Shown: piece by piece, positions 8,181 through 14,757 of the stretch
Layout: every line of letters starts with the position of its first letter
Position numbering within the stretch: the stretch's first letter is position 1
IMG/VR virus record: IMGVR_UViG_3300013131_000234
Span: 1 to 24,877 of that record
Reading direction: 5' to 3' (one strand)
Source: a virus
Length of the DNA: 24,877 nucleotides
Position numbers and translations under genes: made by a program
The notes under the pieces: model-generated
The model's input: the letters and a program-made list of their open reading frames with translations, nothing else
The model's database searches: none
What the model was told of the DNA's origin: nothing

Positions 8181-8211
8181 TAAATATAATAAAATAGAAT
8201 GAATAATTGAA
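8181..8211 (-). promoter_or_regulatory. degenerate host-type promoter for the SNF2 helicase
   Basis: On the minus strand: TTC (8211-8209), a 20-base spacer, then TATATTTA (8188-8181). Each box differs by one base from the TTG and TATATTTG of the other two promoters, but the spacer is the same length as at 5208-5238. Only 6 bases separate it from the ATG at 8174, so the transcript would be almost leaderless. Confidence 0.4.
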
Positions 8212-8212
8212 C

Positions 8213-8220
8213 TATTTATT
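8213..8220 (+). promoter_or_regulatory. TATTTATT motif 4 bases before ATG 8225
   Basis: One-base variant of the TATTTATA octamer. It directly abuts the outer box of the divergent helicase promoter and supports ATG 8225 as the start of the next gene, rather than the in-frame TTG at 8207 that lies upstream of the motif. Confidence 0.45.
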
Positions 8221-8224
8221 GAGT

Positions 8225-8737
8225 ATGAAGCATAAATTACCCATAACAAGAGTCAGTAAATTCTTTTCAGAAACAGATTTTGATTTGAATCAAATGATAG
8301 GTCAAGAATACCTTCATGGGGATTTAAATATGAAATTGGTTCTGTTCAGAGTTGACAAACAAAAGACTGATACGGATGAGGTTTATGCTGAGGTTGGTAA
8401 AGACCAAATTAAATTTTTACCTCCTGTTGAGTTTAATGGTTTAGTAAAGATTGAGGAACCAAAAAATACTACTTATAAGGGTGGGTTAGGTAGATACTTA
8501 GAGCCGGGTAATATGACAATATCTGTTTACATTAAACATTTAGAAGAATTAAAAATAGATATTAGATATGGTGACTACATCGGTTATCCTGAAAGCGAAG
8601 AAAGAATTAGGTACTATACAGTAACCAATGATGGTAAAGTAACATCGGATAATAAACATAATATGTTTGGTTTTAAACCACATTATAGAACAATCATTTG
8701 TGTACCAGCACAAGAATCTGAATTTAGAGGAATATAA
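8225..8737 (+). CDS. probable neck protein, gp14-like
   Basis: A 170-residue protein from ATG 8225. An in-frame TTG six codons upstream (8207) is possible but has no support. No motif is diagnostic. The segment YGDYIGYPESEERIRYYTV followed by PHYRTIICVP resembles the part of T4-type gp14 where an EGD-I-FP turn leads to a final strand pair (P-Y-L-CE). Gene order supports this: next, 2 bases downstream, comes a gp15-like gene, and the gp13-like gene is nearby, matching the T4 series 13-14-15. T4 gp14 (about 256 residues) is longer. In T4, gp14 joins gp13 in the neck after DNA packaging. It may instead be a lineage-specific tail completion protein. It is co-transcribed with the gp15-like gene. 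Confidence 0.5.
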   Translation: MKHKLPITRVSKFFSETDFDLNQMIGQEYLHGDLNMKLVLFRVDKQKTDTDEVYAEVGKDQIKFLPPVEFNGLVKIEEPKNTTYKGGLGRYLEPGNMTISVYIKHLEELKIDIRYGDYIGYPESEERIRYYTVTNDGKVTSDNKHNMFGFKPHYRTIICVPAQESEFRGI

Positions 8738-8739
8738 TC

Positions 8740-9993
8740 ATGGGAATACCTAAAAGAAAAAATAATATTCAAGTTTACGGGGTTAAACAAGACATGAATG
8801 GTCCTAACATTGTAGGAAGGAGAAAGGAATTATTGGAGAGAATAACCAAATCAGATACCTTTTTACCCGATTCTATTTTACATGAGGACCTTGATTTAGG
8901 TATGCTTGATTTTGTAAAACAAAATTTTAAGATTGTTTCTGATGGTGACCAAATACCCATTATTCCAAGAATCTTGACGATTCAAAGATGGGGTGAGATT
9001 TCAAACAATTGGACATTTGCGGATGAGGATGGTAATATGAAGTTACCCTTTATAGCTGTAATCAGGAGACCAGACGTTCAACCCGGTACAAACCCATCAA
9101 TTCAACGAACAATACCCGACAGAAGAGATTTCTTCTATGCTTCTGTTCCGACATGGAACGGGACACAAATGGGTGCCGACATATATAAGATACCACAACC
9201 TGTGGCCATAGATATAACTTTTGATGTAACAATAGTTTGTACAAAACTTAGGGATATCAATAAGTTCAATAGAATTGTTTTACAAAAATTCTCGTCTCGT
9301 CAGTCATATACAAGCGTAAAAGGTCATTATATACCTCTTGTTTTAGATAGAATCGAGGATAACACCCCAATGGATACTTTGGAAGGTCGTAGGTTCTATA
9401 TTCAAAATTACACCTTTACAATGCTTGGTTTCCTAATAGACGACGAGGAGTTTGAGGTTAAACCGGCGGTTAGTAGAATGTTTTTATTGAACGAGTTTAT
9501 TAAGAGTAACAATTATACCAAAAAGTATATTGTCAAAACTATTGAGATAACAATTGTATCTTTTCCCGCTGATGGTGTTCAAACCGTCTTTAGTGTGGGT
9601 GAAACAATAAATGTATTATTTACTGTTGCAATTAATGGTCTTGTACAAATACGAGATGTGGATTACTTTCACGTTGCTCAAACATCAAAAATAACTTTTG
9701 TTCAACCACCATTAGATGGTTCGGTTGTAACTATCACATATTATAAAGGTAGAAACGACACATTTATGGATACATTTGGTAAACCATTAAATGTGATTTA
9801 TGAAAGTTTTACCTACGATGGCTCAAGTTTAGAGTTTACCACATCAAGCGCTCTTGATAGTATCATCAGTTTAGATATTAATGGTCTTGTGGAAGATGAG
9901 GGTGTCAGTTTTGAGGTTTCAGGTAACTACAAGTTTAAATTACTATCGGCACCAATAATTGGTTCAAAAGTAAGTGTTGTTTACTTGAGTTAA
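8740..9993 (+). CDS. gp15: gp15-like tail sheath terminator with C-terminal duplicated beta domain
   Basis: A 417-residue protein. Residues about 75-255 look like T4 gp15, which caps sheath and tube: IPRILTIQRW, then PVAIDITFDVTIVCTKLRDINKFN, HYIPLVLDRI and EGRRFYIQNYTFTMLGFLID. T4 gp15 is 272 residues. The extra C terminus holds two related units of period 82 residues: F275-x2-DG...INGLV (298-302)...GS-V-I-Y and F357-x2-DG...INGLV (380-384)...GS-V-V-Y. This F-DG...NG...GS-V pattern resembles small beta repeats in phage decoration and fibre proteins. The gene starts 2 bases after the gp14-like gene, so the two are translated from one message. Its TAA shares bases with the stop of the small minus-strand gene. 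The gp15 assignment is fairly good, and a surface-binding role for the appendage is inferred. Confidence 0.68.
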   Translation: MGIPKRKNNIQVYGVKQDMNGPNIVGRRKELLERITKSDTFLPDSILHEDLDLGMLDFVKQNFKIVSDGDQIPIIPRILTIQRWGEISNNWTFADEDGNMKLPFIAVIRRPDVQPGTNPSIQRTIPDRRDFFYASVPTWNGTQMGADIYKIPQPVAIDITFDVTIVCTKLRDINKFNRIVLQKFSSRQSYTSVKGHYIPLVLDRIEDNTPMDTLEGRRFYIQNYTFTMLGFLIDDEEFEVKPAVSRMFLLNEFIKSNNYTKKYIVKTIEITIVSFPADGVQTVFSVGETINVLFTVAINGLVQIRDVDYFHVAQTSKITFVQPPLDGSVVTITYYKGRNDTFMDTFGKPLNVIYESFTYDGSSLEFTTSSALDSIISLDINGLVEDEGVSFEVSGNYKFKLLSAPIIGSKVSVVYLS

Positions 9994-10151
9994 TTTTCCC
10001 CGTAGATATCTTTTTTCTTCGATTTACAAGACTCTTCAATCCACTTTTGGACCACTTTATAAATTTTTAGTCCGTTTTTATCACAATATTCTTTCAACAT
10101 TTGATGATGTTTTTCGCTGACTTTGATGTTTTTTAGGTTCTCTCTTTCCAT
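9990..10151 (-). CDS. 53-residue possible ribbon-helix-helix protein
   Basis: A small frame from ATG 10151 to a TAA at 9992-9990. It has a charged N terminus (MERENLKNIKVSEKHHQMLK), a turn CDKNGLKIYK, a second helix VVQKWIEES and a Lys-rich tail. The pattern of a short IKVS strand, a helix, NGL and a second helix is that of ribbon-helix-helix (CopG/Arc-like) DNA-binding proteins, for which about 50 residues is a normal length. It would bind DNA as a dimer; the target is unknown. It lies opposite to all neighbouring tail genes, sharing its stop bases with the gp15-like gene, and has TATTTATC 3 bases before its ATG. It could be a regulator of the surrounding units. Existence as a gene is fairly likely; the function is inferred. 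Confidence 0.62.
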   Translation of the reverse strand: MERENLKNIKVSEKHHQMLKEYCDKNGLKIYKVVQKWIEESCKSKKKDIYGEN

Positions 10152-10154
10152 AAA

Positions 10155-10162
10155 GATAAATA
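10155..10162 (-). promoter_or_regulatory. TATTTATC motif 3 bases before the small minus-strand gene
   Basis: One-base variant of the octamer, read on the minus strand, at the same close distance to the ATG (3 bases) as at the tape-measure gene. It supports the reality of the 53-residue gene. Confidence 0.4.
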
Positions 10163-10229
10163 ATGATAAAAAAAGATTTTTAATTATCCTTTTTGAAAAA
10201 ATTCAGGAAATCTTTGCTAAAAACAAAGA

Positions 10230-10237
10230 TATTTATT
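10230..10237 (+). promoter_or_regulatory. TATTTATT motif upstream of the sheath gene
   Basis: TATTTATT followed by AGAATAAG, 39 bases before ATG 10277. The tube gene has the same octamer plus AGAA-like tail at 38 bases. The two most abundant virion proteins thus share a longer leader than the other units. Confidence 0.5.
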
Positions 10238-10276
10238 AGAATAAGAAAATAAAATAAATTAACCAAACTTTTAAAA

Positions 10277-13123
10277 ATGGCAAATTCAAATAGAGTATTT
10301 GTATCTCCGGGTGTATACACATCAGAAAAAGATTTAACATTCGTAGCACAGAGTGTTGGTGTTACAACCCTTGGTTTAGTTGGTGAGACCCTTAAAGGTC
10401 CCGCTTTTGAACCAATCCTTGTAACAGATTATGATGAGTTTAAACTTTACTTCGGAGGTTCTACACCAGTAAAAGATGGTAATGGTAACCCAAAATTCGA
10501 GTTACCTTACGTAGCAAAATCTTACCTTGAGGAATCAAATCAACTTTTCGTAACAAGAATTCTTGGTCTTACAGGTTATAAACCTGTTAAGACTTACGCA
10601 ATTAAAACCCTCGGTGGTTTAACCTTGGGTTCTTTGAGTGGTTCAACCACAGGTACATGTGACCCATCTACTTTCAATCAAATAACAGGTAGTACATTCT
10701 TTGAAAATATTTCAGGAGTTACTTCATATGATGGTCAAACTATGGCTAATTATCTATTGTCCTCATTTAGTGGTAACACAAACGCTGACCACGGACAATG
10801 GTTCGTTATTGGTGAAGTACCATCATCATCTACATCAGGTTTAACGGCAAGTTTAGAAGAAATTTCACCTTTAACAGGTTTAAACAATGCTGACAACCAA
10901 AATGGTAAAGAATGGTATAATATAGTATGTAATTCAAGTGGTACTGAGGTTTACGCCTACCTATTTGAATACACATCAGGTGGTACAGGAACTTTCAACG
11001 TTACTCAATTTGTTTATAACTCAACAGTTAAAAGTGAACACAACAATAAAGTTGTAGCCGCTTTCAGACCAAGAGGTTCATACTCAGGTCAAACTTTGGG
11101 TCTTGAATTGACAGGTAACACAAGTTTCAATGTTGTAGGTAGTTCACTTGGGGTGAACCCATTCTCTGAATTTACAATTCAGGTTACGGGTACAACAAGT
11201 AGCGGTAAGACATTTACATGTTCTATGGACACAACATCATCTAAGTACATAACTAAAGTTTTAGGTACTGATGTGTTTGATAAACCAAGAAATGAAGTAC
11301 CTATCTATGTTTACGAAGCATATCCTGCATACTTAAAAGCCGCGTTCCAACAAGGTAATGTAAGGGGTTTAAGTTTAAATGAAGTGTTTGTTTCAGAAGG
11401 TTCAAACTTCGCGGGACAATGGGATACCCCAATGTCACCAATGGTTGTATCTGAAGTTCGTGGTGGCGAAGTATCTGATTTGTTTGAAGTGATTACCATC
11501 TCTGATGGTAACGCAGCTAACGAACAAGTAAAAATTTCAATCATTAATATTAACTTAGAAACAGGTGAATTTGATATGTTAGTTCGTGATTTCAACGATA
11601 CTGACGACAATCAACTTGTTCTTGAAAAATTCACAAGATGTTCAATGAACCCTGACCTACCAGGTTATGTGGCGAGAAAAGTTGGTACATCTGATGGTGA
11701 GTATGAATTACGTTCTAAGTATATCATGTTAAACATGGCAAGTAACCATCCCGTAGATGCATTCCCTGCTGGTTTTAAAGGATTCGTGGCTAACACATCG
11801 TTCTCAGGTACAACCTTGGGTTCTGTTATGTTTAAAACTCAATTCTTTGACGCTGGTGACGTTATGGGATACGAAGCCGATGGTACCCCTATCCTTTCAG
11901 GTGGGGACAAAATCAGAAAGATAACCTTTGGTTTATCTTCTCAGACAGGATTTGATAAGGATTTATTTAAGTATAAGGGGGCCGGAGCGGTAGGTACTAC
12001 TAATGGTTTCCACTTATCTACAAGTGCATCAACAATCACAGGTACAACATTCACAACTACATCTTACGACTTAGAGGGTCAATCAGGTGTTGATAATGTT
12101 ATGACCAACATCAACTATCGTAAATTCACCTTTGCGGTGTGTGGTGGATTTGACGGATGGGACATTTACAGAGAAGTTAGAACATTCGGAGACTCTTATA
12201 TCTTCGGAAAGCCAACGTATGTTAGTGGAAACACATCAAATGGTGGTGTATTCAGTACTACGGTTGGTAACTCTGACTACTATTCATACTTAAAAGGTCT
12301 TGAGACCTACGCAAACCCCGAAGCTGTGGATATCAACATATTCGCATCTCCTGGTATCAACTTCTATGACCATAGTTCATTGACTGCACAGGCAATCGAC
12401 ATCATGGAAAATGATAGAGCGGATTCACTTTATATCATAGCACCACCTAATTTCTCAACAGTTGAGGAAGTGGTAGACGCTTTGGATGGTGTTTCTCTTG
12501 ACACTAACTATACAGCCACTTATTGGCCATGGATTCAAGTTAGAGACCAAGATAACGCCACCCAATTATTTGTTCCACCAACAGGTGAGGTTGTAAGAAA
12601 CATAGCCCTTACGGATAATGTGTCATTCCCTTGGTTCGCAGTAGCGGGTTACTCAAGAGGATTGGTAAAAGCCATCAAAGCAACCAAGAAATTGACCTTA
12701 GACGAAAGAGACGAATTGTATAAAAACAGAATTAACCCAATCGCAACCTTCTCAGATACAGGTACAATCATATGGGGTAACAAAACCCTTCAGGTTAGAG
12801 AATCTGCGTTGGACAGAATTAACGTAAGAAGACTCTTGTTAAGAGCCAGAAAGTTAATTTCAGCGGTTGCAGTTAGATTACTATTCGAACAAAACGACGA
12901 ACAAGTAAGAAACGAGTTCTTGAGATTGGTAAACCCAATTCTTGAGTCTATAAAGAGAGAAAGAGGTTTATACGAATTCCGTGTAACCGTATCAAATGAC
13001 CCTGAGGACATTGATGCAAACACTCTTAGAGGTAAGATTTATATCAAACCAACACGTTCACTTGAATTCATCGACGTTGAGTTCATAATAACACCTACTG
13101 GAGCATCATTCGATAATATCTAA
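10277..13123 (+). CDS. gp18: contractile tail sheath protein, T4 gp18-like
   Basis: A 948-residue sheath subunit, large compared with T4 gp18 (659). The N terminus VFVSPGVYTSEKDLTFVAQS, then GVTTLGLVGETLKGPAFEP and YFGG, is the standard sheath opening. The C terminus, from about residue 800, has FPWFAVAGYSRGLV, a long helical segment INVRRLLLRARKLISA, LFEQNDEQVRNEF and the closing GKIYIKPTRSLEFIDVEFII. This is the conserved contractile domain that joins neighbouring subunits. About 140 residues (roughly 112-250, rich in Ser, Thr, Gly) are inserted before the VVAAFRPRGSYSG strand and probably sit on the outer surface. Subunits stack on the tube and contract to drive it through the envelope. 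The gene stands alone between a TATTTATT motif and a strong hairpin terminator. Codon use is biased to A/T-ending codons. Confidence 0.96.
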   Translation: MANSNRVFVSPGVYTSEKDLTFVAQSVGVTTLGLVGETLKGPAFEPILVTDYDEFKLYFGGSTPVKDGNGNPKFELPYVAKSYLEESNQLFVTRILGLTGYKPVKTYAIKTLGGLTLGSLSGSTTGTCDPSTFNQITGSTFFENISGVTSYDGQTMANYLLSSFSGNTNADHGQWFVIGEVPSSSTSGLTASLEEISPLTGLNNADNQNGKEWYNIVCNSSGTEVYAYLFEYTSGGTGTFNVTQFVYNSTVKSEHNNKVVAAFRPRGSYSGQTLGLELTGNTSFNVVGSSLGVNPFSEFTIQVTGTTSSGKTFTCSMDTTSSKYITKVLGTDVFDKPRNEVPIYVYEAYPAYLKAAFQQGNVRGLSLNEVFVSEGSNFAGQWDTPMSPMVVSEVRGGEVSDLFEVITISDGNAANEQVKISIININLETGEFDMLVRDFNDTDDNQLVLEKFTRCSMNPDLPGYVARKVGTSDGEYELRSKYIMLNMASNHPVDAFPAGFKGFVANTSFSGTTLGSVMFKTQFFDAGDVMGYEADGTPILSGGDKIRKITFGLSSQTGFDKDLFKYKGAGAVGTTNGFHLSTSASTITGTTFTTTSYDLEGQSGVDNVMTNINYRKFTFAVCGGFDGWDIYREVRTFGDSYIFGKPTYVSGNTSNGGVFSTTVGNSDYYSYLKGLETYANPEAVDINIFASPGINFYDHSSLTAQAIDIMENDRADSLYIIAPPNFSTVEEVVDALDGVSLDTNYTATYWPWIQVRDQDNATQLFVPPTGEVVRNIALTDNVSFPWFAVAGYSRGLVKAIKATKKLTLDERDELYKNRINPIATFSDTGTIIWGNKTLQVRESALDRINVRRLLLRARKLISAVAVRLLFEQNDEQVRNEFLRLVNPILESIKRERGLYEFRVTVSNDPEDIDANTLRGKIYIKPTRSLEFIDVEFIITPTGASFDNI

Positions 13124-13126
13124 TGA

Positions 13127-13156
13127 AAAAGGGGAAGTTTAACCGCTTCCCCTTTT
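13127..13156 (+). terminator. intrinsic terminator after the sheath gene
   Basis: Perfect 11-base stem AAAAGGGGAAG / CTTCCCCTTTT with an 8-base loop (13138-13145), starting 3 bases after the sheath stop and ending in a short T run. It should stop transcription between sheath and tube; its A/T ends also allow weaker action on the minus strand. Confidence 0.85.
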
Positions 13157-13160
13157 AGAT

Positions 13161-13174
13161 GTTCCACATGGAAC
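13161..13174 (+). repeat. short inverted repeat GTTCCA-CA-TGGAAC
   Basis: Perfect 6-base arms around a CA centre, just after the terminator. With flanks it reads TGTTCCACATGGAACC, which looks partly like a ParB binding site but lacks the central CG. It may be an operator, or chance. Confidence 0.4.
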
Positions 13175-13230
13175 CAAAATGTATAAAAGTTATATTTTAA
13201 TATAAAACCAAGAATTGAGAAAAAACCCAG

Positions 13231-13302
13231 TATATACTAGAATCTAGTTTATATTTAATTAATCTAGTTTAATCTGGTTCTAGTATCAAATACTAGTATA
13301 TA
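13231..13302 (+). repeat. CTAG-rich direct and inverted repeat cluster
   Basis: This lies in the 290-base spacer between sheath and tube genes, which otherwise holds the terminator, the short palindrome and the tube-gene motif. There are five CTAG tetramers (13237, 13244, 13264, 13280, 13293). AATCTAGTTTA occurs twice with a 20-base period (13241, 13261), with a weaker copy AATCTGGTTC at 13271. There is a hairpin CTAGTAT-CAA-ATACTAG (13280-13296). Outer arms TATATACTAG (13231-13240) and CTAGTATATA (13293-13302) are inverted. It may be a protein-binding array, a replication start or a late regulatory region. No coding frame of useful length was found. Confidence 0.6.
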
Positions 13303-13368
13303 AAAAATACGAAAAAAAAATTAAAGAATCAAGGGTTGAACGATAAAATATATTTTTTGACAATAACA

Positions 13369-13376
13369 TATTTATA
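13369..13376 (+). promoter_or_regulatory. TATTTATA motif upstream of the tube gene
   Basis: Exact TATTTATA followed by AGAA, 38 bases before ATG 13415. Because the sheath transcript is terminated upstream, the tube gene needs its own promoter; this is the best candidate. Confidence 0.55.
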
Positions 13377-13414
13377 AGAAAGTAGATAAACAACAACTAA
13401 AAAATTAAATAGAC

Positions 13415-13903
13415 ATGGCAGATTTACTAATGAAAATGCCGGTTCCTTACGAACCGAAAAGAGTTAACCGATTCATTCTTCGTTTCCCATCAACATTGGG
13501 TATCAACGAATGGTATGTATCGTCAGCGGCTAGACCAAGTGCAAAAATCAACTCAGTTGCAATTCCTTTCATCAACACTTCAACTTACGTTGCAGGTAGA
13601 TTTGAATGGAATGAAATGAGAGTAACCTTTAAGGACCCAATTGGTCCTTCAGCTTCTCAAGCATTAATGGAGTGGTTCCGTTTACACGCTGAATCAGTAA
13701 CAGGTCGTATGGGATACGCTGCGGGATATAAGAAAGATATTGAATTGGAAATGCTAGACCCAACGGGTGTTGTGGTTGAAAAATGGATTCTTCAAGGAAC
13801 ATTTATCACAGACTTGAACTTCAATGAACTTGATTACTCAAGAGATGATATTGCAACTATCACATGTTCTTTAAGAATGGATAGATGTATTCAAGTATAC
13901 TAA
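13415..13903 (+). CDS. gp19: tail tube protein, T4 gp19-like
   Basis: A 162-residue subunit, about the same size as T4 gp19 (163). It starts MADLLMKMPVPYEPKRVNRF, with the conserved NRFILRFPSTLGI strand. It continues with VSSAARPS, INSVAIPFINTSTYVAGRFEWNEMRVTFKDP, and the SQALMEWFRLHAESVTGRMGY helix region. LEMLDPTGVVVEKWILQGTFITDLNFNELDYSRDDI follows, in the usual order of the tube fold. These form hexameric rings that stack inside the sheath and provide the DNA channel. The gene has its own spacer region upstream and its own terminator downstream, which suits a protein needed in very high copy number. Confidence 0.95.
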   Translation: MADLLMKMPVPYEPKRVNRFILRFPSTLGINEWYVSSAARPSAKINSVAIPFINTSTYVAGRFEWNEMRVTFKDPIGPSASQALMEWFRLHAESVTGRMGYAAGYKKDIELEMLDPTGVVVEKWILQGTFITDLNFNELDYSRDDIATITCSLRMDRCIQVY

Positions 13904-13932
13904 TAGAAATAAACATAGAATCTGTCAATGTG

Positions 13933-13964
13933 AAGGTCTCTCAAAAGGAGACCTTTACTTTTTT
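13933..13964 (+). terminator. intrinsic terminator after the tube gene
   Basis: An 8-base stem AAGGTCTC / GAGACCTT (13933-13940 and 13948-13955) with a 7-base loop, followed by TACTTTTTT. It isolates the tube gene from the gp26-like unit. Confidence 0.85.
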
Positions 13965-13986
13965 GTGGATATTTCGTAACTTAATG

Positions 13987-13994
13987 TAGTTATA
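13987..13994 (+). promoter_or_regulatory. TAGTTATA, variant of the virion-gene motif
   Basis: One mismatch to TATTTATA, 13 bases before ATG 14008, the same distance as the exact motif before the gene at 16851. A promoter is expected here because a terminator lies just upstream. Confidence 0.35.
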
Positions 13995-14007
13995 TAACAA
14001 AACATAT

Positions 14008-14757
14008 ATGGAAGAATTAAGAATTGACCCAACGATTGCATATGACGTTGTGGAATTACCTTCAAGAGGTATTCATTATCCAAGTAAAAAGAAATCTTTA
14101 AGAGTTGCTTATCTCACTGCCGCAGATGAAAATATATTATCTGCACAGAATTTAATCGCATCAAATAATGTTGTTGAAGAATTACTTAAAAGAAAAGTAT
14201 TAGATAGAGAATTTAATACCGATGATTTAGTCGATGAGGATAAACAAGCGGTTTTATTATTTTTGAGAAATACCGCATTTGGCCCCGAATATAAAGTTTT
14301 CCTTACTGACCCAAAAACAAATAATGACTTTACAGAAATAATTGATATAAGTGAGGTTAAGTTTAAGGATTTTACTTTAGAGCCTGATTCAAATGGTGAA
14401 TTTCAATATAGAATGGAAAAAAGTAATGTTGAAGTCACATTTAAATTCTTGAATAAAAAACAAAAAAAGGAATTAGAAGAATTAGAAAAGAGCTGGAATG
14501 GTCAAGGGGTCCCACCTGTAAAAACAAAAGAGTTGGAGATGATGATAAAATCTGTTGCGGGCAACAGAGAAATTATGAATATCCACAACTTTATACAAAA
14601 ATTACCAATAAAAGATAGTCAAGACTTTAGAAAGTTTGTCAAAGAAACTACACCAAGTTTAGACCTAACAAGAAATGTTAAATCCCCGTCAGGAGAGTCC
14701 GTACAAATTGAAATCGGGTTCGGGGTAGAGTTTTTTCGCCCTTTCTACGGATTATAA
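14008..14757 (+). CDS. gp26: gp26-like baseplate hub/tail assembly protein, zero-frame product
   Basis: A 249-residue protein of the T4 base plate protein family that includes gp26 (208 residues in T4). The family signature is visible: VVELPSRGIHYPSKK, a VAYLTAADENILSAQNLI helix, VVEELLKRKVLD, DLVDEDKQAVLLFLRNTAFG. It then has an acidic middle part, a Lys/Glu helix near 150-165 and PSLDLTRNVKSPSGESVQIEIGF near the end. In T4, gp26 acts in baseplate hub assembly. The zero frame ends after GVEFFRPFYGL at TAA 14755-14757. The +1 frame across this region encodes a good 50-residue continuation, so this protein is probably made in a short and a long form, in the manner of tail assembly chaperones with programmed frameshifts. 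It lies directly before the probable tape measure gene, the usual place for such chaperones. Confidence 0.78.
   Translation: MEELRIDPTIAYDVVELPSRGIHYPSKKKSLRVAYLTAADENILSAQNLIASNNVVEELLKRKVLDREFNTDDLVDEDKQAVLLFLRNTAFGPEYKVFLTDPKTNNDFTEIIDISEVKFKDFTLEPDSNGEFQYRMEKSNVEVTFKFLNKKQKKELEELEKSWNGQGVPPVKTKELEMMIKSVAGNREIMNIHNFIQKLPIKDSQDFRKFVKETTPSLDLTRNVKSPSGESVQIEIGFGVEFFRPFYGL

Noticed and set aside
8207-8224. Upstream TTG start for the gp14-like gene
   Set aside because: It lies before the TATTTATT motif and adds only six residues; ATG 8225 has the same motif spacing as the gene at 736.
8175-8249. Longer SNF2 helicase start at TTG 8249, adding a hydrophobic 25-residue N terminus
   Set aside because: The extra codons run into the opposite gene and across both promoter-like elements, and a good ATG at 8174 begins normal soluble sequence.
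10224-10231. TATCTTTG on the minus strand as a host-type promoter for the 53-residue gene
   Set aside because: No TTG lies 17-23 bases upstream and the start codon is over 70 bases away.
13250-13257. TATATTTA in the sheath-tube spacer as a host-type promoter
   Set aside because: The nearest TTG is 32 bases upstream, too far, and the octamer is part of the repeat cluster.
13127-13302. CRISPR array or integrated-element attachment site in the repeat-rich spacer
   Set aside because: Repeats are short, irregular and AT-rich without uniform spacers, and there is no integrase, Cas gene or tRNA nearby.
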